Of a stretch of DNA of 64,000 bases, positions 59,982-64,000 are shown one piece after another. The position numbers were made by a program, and so were the translations under genes. The notes below the pieces were generated by a model that was not told the DNA's origin, ran no database searches, and saw only the letters and a program-made list of their open reading frames with translations. Position 1 is the first letter of the stretch. Each line of letters starts with the position of its first letter. Where the stretch lies: positions 1 to 64,000 of the forward strand of contig JAFYQK010000005.1 in assembly GCA_017547165.1 (NCBI GenBank), given 5' to 3'. The stretch comes from Bacteroidaceae bacterium. Lineage in GTDB: Bacteria; Bacteroidota; Bacteroidia; Bacteroidales; Bacteroidaceae.

Positions 59982-60770
59982 ATGAAGAAATTTATATGTC
60001 TGACCACATTGTTACTGATATTCTGTACATCAAATGCAAATGCCAAGAAACGACAAAATGAAAAATATGTCTTTGGCGTAACCATGTTTTACGACCATGC
60101 AAGAGGCGATAGCCTTGTGCCATTGGATTCCATAAAACATCTCATTGACACCAAGCAAATAGACTATCTCTTCTTGCCAAACAATCCGTTAGTCGGGTTA
60201 CATTTCAATGCATTGGTACAAGGAGGAGATAGCAATGCACCAACAGAAGCGAGTTGGTTTGGCGTACCTTTGGATGGCGGACACGGTTGTATCAATGACA
60301 CCGATGGGATAGGAAAACTTCTGGCATACATCAGCGAACAGAACTGTTTGGGCAAGACAAATATTCAGGTGCGTGGCTTTGACTTTTCATTTACAGATGG
60401 CACTTATTTTGCGTTCACATGCCATACCACGCAATATGACCAAACCACTATACCAGATTCATTGGAGCTGTATCATGACGTCCATATGCACGAATCTCAC
60501 GAACGCGCCACACAGATTGCCGTTCGTACAGCAACACTGATACGCAAGAATAAAAAAAAGATGAAGGGTATACTGAAGGACGAGTATGAAATTTGGGAGA
60601 AATATATAAACGAATTAGCTCGCTTGGCACCGAATTATATGGAAAAAATGACAGATAAGAAAAGAGACAGCTTGTTGTTTCAAGATTTCTTATGGATGGA
60701 TAAGCGACACCCTGGTAACAAGATCGTAATATGCTCCCAAACTTTAAGAGAACAAATAATCAAACATTAA
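59982..60770 (+). CDS. Secreted protein, distantly erythromycin-esterase-like
   Basis: A 262-residue protein with a signal peptide (MKKFICLTTLLLIFCTSNANA). I do not recognise it firmly. The VRGFDFSF strand and the end DKRHPGNKIVICSQ recall the erythromycin-esterase/EreA fold, in which a G-x-D strand and a HPGxKIVxWAHN strand carry active-site residues, but the terminal AHN is replaced (VICSQTL) and the protein ends there, where EreA proteins continue. It could be a truncated relative, or only a chance similarity. The 22-base array upstream may regulate it. Confidence 0.5.
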   Translation: MKKFICLTTLLLIFCTSNANAKKRQNEKYVFGVTMFYDHARGDSLVPLDSIKHLIDTKQIDYLFLPNNPLVGLHFNALVQGGDSNAPTEASWFGVPLDGGHGCINDTDGIGKLLAYISEQNCLGKTNIQVRGFDFSFTDGTYFAFTCHTTQYDQTTIPDSLELYHDVHMHESHERATQIAVRTATLIRKNKKKMKGILKDEYEIWEKYINELARLAPNYMEKMTDKKRDSLLFQDFLWMDKRHPGNKIVICSQTLREQIIKH

Positions 60771-61016
60771 TTCAAGTTTCGCAAGTTGTTACCATTTTAG
60801 TAAATCAGACCGTCTTGAACAAATATACCAAGTATTGATACTCAATGCATCATTTGTAACTGTCAACTTAAATAAGTATGTAAAAACTGATAGTTACGAA
60901 CTCAATAGAACTCAATGTTTTTAATCAACAGCTATATTTTAACTAATCAGAATTGCGATACTTGCATAAATAATAGTTGATGCTACAGGCTACTATGTAA
61001 TCTACCACTAAATCTT

Positions 61017-61112
61017 ATGAACAAGATTCATTTATTTATATCACTTCCCTTGCTGTTCTCTATACTGTCTTGCACAAGCAACGGAGTAACCAAACATATA
61101 TGGCACACCTGA
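61017..61112 (+). pseudogene. Severed lipoprotein leader (31 codons)
   Basis: ATG at 61017 opens a 31-residue frame that is a good lipoprotein signal peptide (LFISLPLLFSILSCTSNG) and then stops at TGA 61110-61112, overlapping the WYL gene by 13 bases. It looks like the 5' remnant of a lipoprotein gene joined to the WYL gene. The preceding gap (60771-61016) has an imperfect inverted pair AACTGTCA/TGATAGTT around 60859-60896 and no other gene. Confidence 0.5.
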
Positions 61113-62005
61113 CCTTGAATCGGTACATATGGATACTGAACACACTGATTAAACATCGCGAACTAACATTCGAGGAGATTGCAGAACGGTGGTCGGAGAG
61201 CGAATTGTGCAATGGCAAACCTATGGCATTGCGTACTTTCCACGATCATCGCAAAGCCATACTTGAGTTGTTTGGAGTGGAAATAAAATGCAACACCTCC
61301 AATGGATACCGCTATTATGTGGGGTCGCTCGATAGTTTGCGCCAGGACAAGTTCCGCAATTGGTTGTTCAACTCGTTCTCGCTATCCAATATGCTTCAGA
61401 CCAGTCAGAACCTAAAAGACCGTATCCTGTTTGAGAACCTCCCAAAGGGAACGGAATATCTGCCCACCATCATCGAGGCAATGCGCGAAGGCAAGGCCCT
61501 GGAACTCGATTACCAACGCTTTGGTGGCGAGAGCAGAGAGACATTCCACATCGAGGTATACGCCCTGAAGATGTATCATCTGCGTTGGTACATTCTGGGC
61601 AATATCCGCGAACGGGAGGGGCTGCGCCATCTCTCGCTCGACAGAATCCTGGAGGTGAAGCTCACCAAGGAGAAGTACACCATCCCCGAGAACTTCGATG
61701 CCGAGAAATATTACGCCAACAGCATTGGCATTTATGTCGACCCCAACCTTGCCCCCCAGAAGGTCCGCATCCGCGCATACGGCAACCAGGTGGAATACCT
61801 CCGCACCCTACCCCTTCACAAGAGTCAGGAAGAGGTCCTCACCAAGCACCACCAATACAGCGAATTCCAATACCGGCTTTGCCTTACCCCCGAACTCACC
61901 ACCCAAATCCTCTCTATGGGCAACAATGCCGAGGTTCTGGAACCACAGGAGTTGAGAGAGAAGATACACGAAGAGATACAAAATATGTTTAACCGTTATA
62001 ATTGA
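61100..62005 (+). CDS. WYL-domain transcriptional regulator
   Basis: A 301-residue regulator. The N-terminal winged helix (LTFEEIAERWSESELC with GKPMALRTFHDHRKAIL) is followed by a central WYL domain (ALELDYQRF, YALKMYHLRWYILGNI, HLSLDRILEV) and a WCX-like C-terminal part. WYL domains bind nucleic-acid or nucleotide ligands, and such regulators often control phage-defence loci. ATG at 61100 is the likely start. The nuclease gene follows after six bases, so the two form one operon. Confidence 0.88.
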   Translation: MAHLTLNRYIWILNTLIKHRELTFEEIAERWSESELCNGKPMALRTFHDHRKAILELFGVEIKCNTSNGYRYYVGSLDSLRQDKFRNWLFNSFSLSNMLQTSQNLKDRILFENLPKGTEYLPTIIEAMREGKALELDYQRFGGESRETFHIEVYALKMYHLRWYILGNIREREGLRHLSLDRILEVKLTKEKYTIPENFDAEKYYANSIGIYVDPNLAPQKVRIRAYGNQVEYLRTLPLHKSQEEVLTKHHQYSEFQYRLCLTPELTTQILSMGNNAEVLEPQELREKIHEEIQNMFNRYN

Positions 62006-62011
62006 AATGGT

Positions 62012-62941
62012 ATGGCAGACGCAAGAGAAAAATTACGCAAAAAAATGAGTGAGCATCTCGTTAACACTTTGGATGATAATACGCGATTCTCCGATACACA
62101 TCGCTTCTATTACCAAGACTACAATTCAAACATATATAAGGAAATGTCTGATAAATTTCAAAATATGTTTGGAAAAGGAAGTGGAGGAGAACTTGTAGAC
62201 ACTCCGGCTAAAGCCAAAGCTATTGATTCTTCATCAATGCTCGCCTATAACTTCTTCTGTTGGATTGATGAAAACAACACCTTTACATATGATGGAATTG
62301 AATACGACAAGGTGTTTTTTGAAGTCAAATTAAGGACATTATCTTGTCGTAGTACACCAGCAAACCTGGATATAGTATTAGTAAGTAAAGATAACAAAAC
62401 AGCGTGGTTCATTGAATCTAAATTTACAGAATTTTATAAAACAGGCAAAGAGGAACTATCAGATTCATATACTAATGAGGAAAACCATTATACAAAAGGC
62501 TTGTCGGAGTTAGCAAATTTGTATAGAGAGAATTTTAATGCTAAAAAGCATTATAGTGCAGGAATCAAACAGAACGTATGCCATTTAATAAGCCTTATCA
62601 ACTTTATTAAATCAGAAGAAACTCGAAAAGCCTTTGAGAAAAATTACAAAAAAAGTTGCTACGAATGTTTTCAAAAGGTCGAAAAAGTCAAATTTTCGAA
62701 TCTCTTATTTGAACCAAACATAGACGAGGCGAACGAGTTGTATAAAGATTACCAAAAGTATTTAGACGAATTTAAAACATCTATAAAAGAAATAGACATA
62801 TTGAAACAATATATCGAAAATATAGTCCCCAATGATTTCGTAATAACCTATCGCGAAATTTTTGATTCTATGAAAAAACAGATGAAGGAAAAAGCCCACA
62901 TAGATTATCTTAAAAATAGATATATGTCATTGCACAAGTAA
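62012..62941 (+). CDS. PGN_0703-like putative restriction endonuclease
   Basis: A 309-residue protein. The SSSMLAYNFFCWI region and the strand pair ANLDIVLVSKDN with AWFIESKF give the Asp...Glu-x-Lys of a PD-(D/E)XK nuclease; the layout agrees with the PGN_0703 family of putative restriction endonucleases as I recall it. The remainder is helical and Lys-rich. No methylase is nearby, so it is not an ordinary restriction-modification pair. Codon use is more AT-rich than in its upstream neighbour, which fits recent transfer. Coupled to the WYL regulator by a six-base gap. Confidence 0.7.
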   Translation: MADAREKLRKKMSEHLVNTLDDNTRFSDTHRFYYQDYNSNIYKEMSDKFQNMFGKGSGGELVDTPAKAKAIDSSSMLAYNFFCWIDENNTFTYDGIEYDKVFFEVKLRTLSCRSTPANLDIVLVSKDNKTAWFIESKFTEFYKTGKEELSDSYTNEENHYTKGLSELANLYRENFNAKKHYSAGIKQNVCHLISLINFIKSEETRKAFEKNYKKSCYECFQKVEKVKFSNLLFEPNIDEANELYKDYQKYLDEFKTSIKEIDILKQYIENIVPNDFVITYREIFDSMKKQMKEKAHIDYLKNRYMSLHK

Positions 62942-62964
62942 TAACTAATCTTCTCCCCCCTATC

Positions 62965-62994
62965 CGCAGCACCCCAAGTGTTGCGTTTTTTTTT
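62965..62994 (+). terminator. Terminator of the WYL-nuclease operon
   Basis: An 8-bp stem with one G-T pair (62965-62972 with 62978-62985) and nine T residues. Confidence 0.8.
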
Positions 62995-63132
62995 GCCCTC
63001 ACACAAAAAAACACAAAAAGCGACCATGCTATGCAATGTTTTCGCATAGGGTTTGCCCGAAATGCCCGAAATGAGTGGTTTTCCTTCGTATAAATATATA
63101 TAGAGGGGCATCCCAAATTAACATCAACAACT

Positions 63133-63609
63133 ATGAAGAAAATCACCTTACACGAGAACATGACACTGAAGGAGTTTATAACCTTTGCGAAAGCCCAGCC
63201 CTTGGGACTATTTACCGAGGAAGTGCGGGACATGCTGGATGTGGTTCGCAGTGGAGGTAGCGAGTCCCAGGCCACCTACCGCAAACTTGTGGATGCGTAC
63301 CTGCATGTTGTCCTCATCATTGTCAAACACCATCGTGGTCATGGTCTTGATATTGTGGATTTGATAAACGCCGGCATCCAAGGGCTTCACCGCGCTCTGG
63401 AATTGTATGACAGGTCTAATAAAATCCTTTTCTTTCCCTACTCTGTCTATTGGATACGCAAGTACATCATGGTGGCCATTGCCGAGAACAACGGTATTGC
63501 CGCCGCCGTACGCTCGGGACAAACCGATACAGAGGAGTTCAAGGCGCTCATAGGTTCCTTCAACGAGAACAATCAAAGGATACTGCACCGAATCTATGAT
63601 TTGCAGTAA
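63133..63609 (+). CDS. Sigma-70 region-2 protein lacking region 4
   Basis: A 158-residue protein. From about 50 to 120 it follows sigma-70 region 2: a helix around VVLIIVKHHRGHGLDIVDL, GIQGLHRALELYD (core-binding), and FPYSVYWIRKYIMVAIAE (the -10 recognition helix, cf. FSTYAxWWIRQAI). It ends at LIGSFNENNQRILHRIYDLQ, where region 4 would begin, so the HTH that contacts -35 is missing. It may be a truncated sigma factor or a natural small type. A DnaE-like gene starts 49 bases downstream. Confidence 0.7.
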   Translation: MKKITLHENMTLKEFITFAKAQPLGLFTEEVRDMLDVVRSGGSESQATYRKLVDAYLHVVLIIVKHHRGHGLDIVDLINAGIQGLHRALELYDRSNKILFFPYSVYWIRKYIMVAIAENNGIAAAVRSGQTDTEEFKALIGSFNENNQRILHRIYDLQ

Positions 63610-63658
63610 TGAGGGACATTCGATATAATCACCTTAAAAAACAACCAAACGAAACAAC

Positions 63659-64000
63659 ATGAAGAAGAAGAACGCAAAACGAAACGTTGCTCTCAGCAAG
63701 AAGTGTAAAGAGGAGACATTGAGGTTCCTAGTGCAATGGGGACGAAAACAAAAGGCAACTGACATCCCCGAGGACAGCCCATTTCTTGAGTATGAGATTG
63801 GCACGGTATGCTCGTTGGGACTTACCGAGAGTATACTCCATCTGCGCAACATCATTTCGCAGGTGGAACAGGAACTTGGTTTCAGGGTAATTGGTGGCAG
63901 AGGAAGCCTGAAAGGGTCGCTGATGGCCTATCTGTTGGGGATAGAGCCAGAGAATCCACATCAGTTAGGTTGTTTGGACTTCTGCCTTGCCGAACCAACC
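63659..64000 (+). CDS. DnaE-like DNA polymerase alpha fragment, cut by window edge
   Basis: An open frame from ATG 63659 runs off the right edge (114 codons seen). After a basic start (KKKNAKRNVALSKK) residues about 43-114 match the segment of bacterial DNA polymerase III alpha that enters the palm: LEYEIGTVCSLGL (cf. the YELxVIxxMGF helix) and GGRGSLKGSLMAYLLGI (cf. GRGSAAGSLVAYxLGI), then ENPHQLG. Only about 42 residues precede this, so the N-terminal PHP domain of normal DnaE is absent. The catalytic aspartates lie beyond the window. It is probably an accessory or mobile-element protein rather than the replicative polymerase. Confidence 0.6.
   Translation, partial: MKKKNAKRNVALSKKCKEETLRFLVQWGRKQKATDIPEDSPFLEYEIGTVCSLGLTESILHLRNIISQVEQELGFRVIGGRGSLKGSLMAYLLGIEPENPHQLGCLDFCLAEPT

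Noticed and set aside
63634-63961. Minus-strand frames at the right edge
   Set aside because: They are antisense to the DnaE-like frame, which has recognisable motifs and runs uninterrupted to the edge.

Overview
The window is a bacterial chromosome segment from the order Bacteroidales, most likely a gut Prevotellaceae (Prevotella-like) organism. I infer this from repeated promoters of the Bacteroidetes type (TTTG, 19-20 bases, TAnnTTTG), weak Shine-Dalgarno sites, and many families largely confined to this phylum (DUF4837, DUF3078, DUF3127, DUF4248, VirE/DUF3987 proteins, BspA-type leucine-rich repeats, GH109, split GcvPA/GcvPB, PyrK/PyrD type 1B). The species cannot be fixed from sequence reading alone.

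Layout. Bases 1-7.7 kb are an accessory region: a BRO-N/Fic protein, a BspA-like repeat protein, a UmuD-like S24 peptidase with an extra C-terminal domain, and a small replication-flavoured unit (DUF3127, unknown 102-residue protein, VirE-N/DUF3987 ATPase, DUF4248). It is full of dispersed intergenic repeats. Bases 7.8-31.5 kb are mostly core genes: a GH109-type glycosidase; an rlmN-led operon with a DUF4837 lipoprotein, a shrunken PdxA relic, a CDP-alcohol phosphotransferase, an IspD-like cytidylyltransferase, a sigma-54 activator, lptE, a TPR protein, secG and a BadF-type kinase; DUF3078-engB; yidC; an S9 dipeptidyl-peptidase with an MFS transporter; pyrK-pyrD; an XRE regulator; holA; AMP nucleosidase.

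Bases 31.6-44.4 kb hold the most striking system: a 2418-residue two-module nonribosomal peptide synthetase with a terminal reductase (C-A-T-C-A-T-R), followed by a PaaK/F390-type acyl-adenylating enzyme and a MATE exporter. Facing it is an RsbU/RsbW/RsbV-like partner-switching cassette (membrane PP2C phosphatase, anti-sigma-type kinase, STAS antagonist). The architecture predicts an acylated or free dipeptide aldehyde, possibly cyclising to a pyrazinone. The cluster lies among housekeeping genes (holA, AMP nucleosidase on one side; HsdR-N protein, zinc-ribbon protein and Nif3 on the other).

Bases 44.8-59.6 kb return to core metabolism: agmatine deiminase and N-carbamoylputrescine amidase (putrescine synthesis), a seven-tRNA array containing a duplicated Val-Arg pair, and a complete glycine cleavage locus (lplA, gcvT, gcvH, gcvPA, gcvPB, lpd) whose internal gaps are filled by repeat elements. 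From 60 kb to the end the region is accessory again: a secreted protein, a severed lipoprotein leader, a WYL regulator coupled to a PGN_0703-type nuclease, a sigma factor that ends before region 4, and the start of a DnaE-like protein without a PHP domain, cut by the window edge.

Two intergenic regions carry arrays with the same 22-base period but different sequence, and several families of inverted dispersed repeats recur between 3.6 and 58 kb. All family assignments are from motif recognition; no database search was run.
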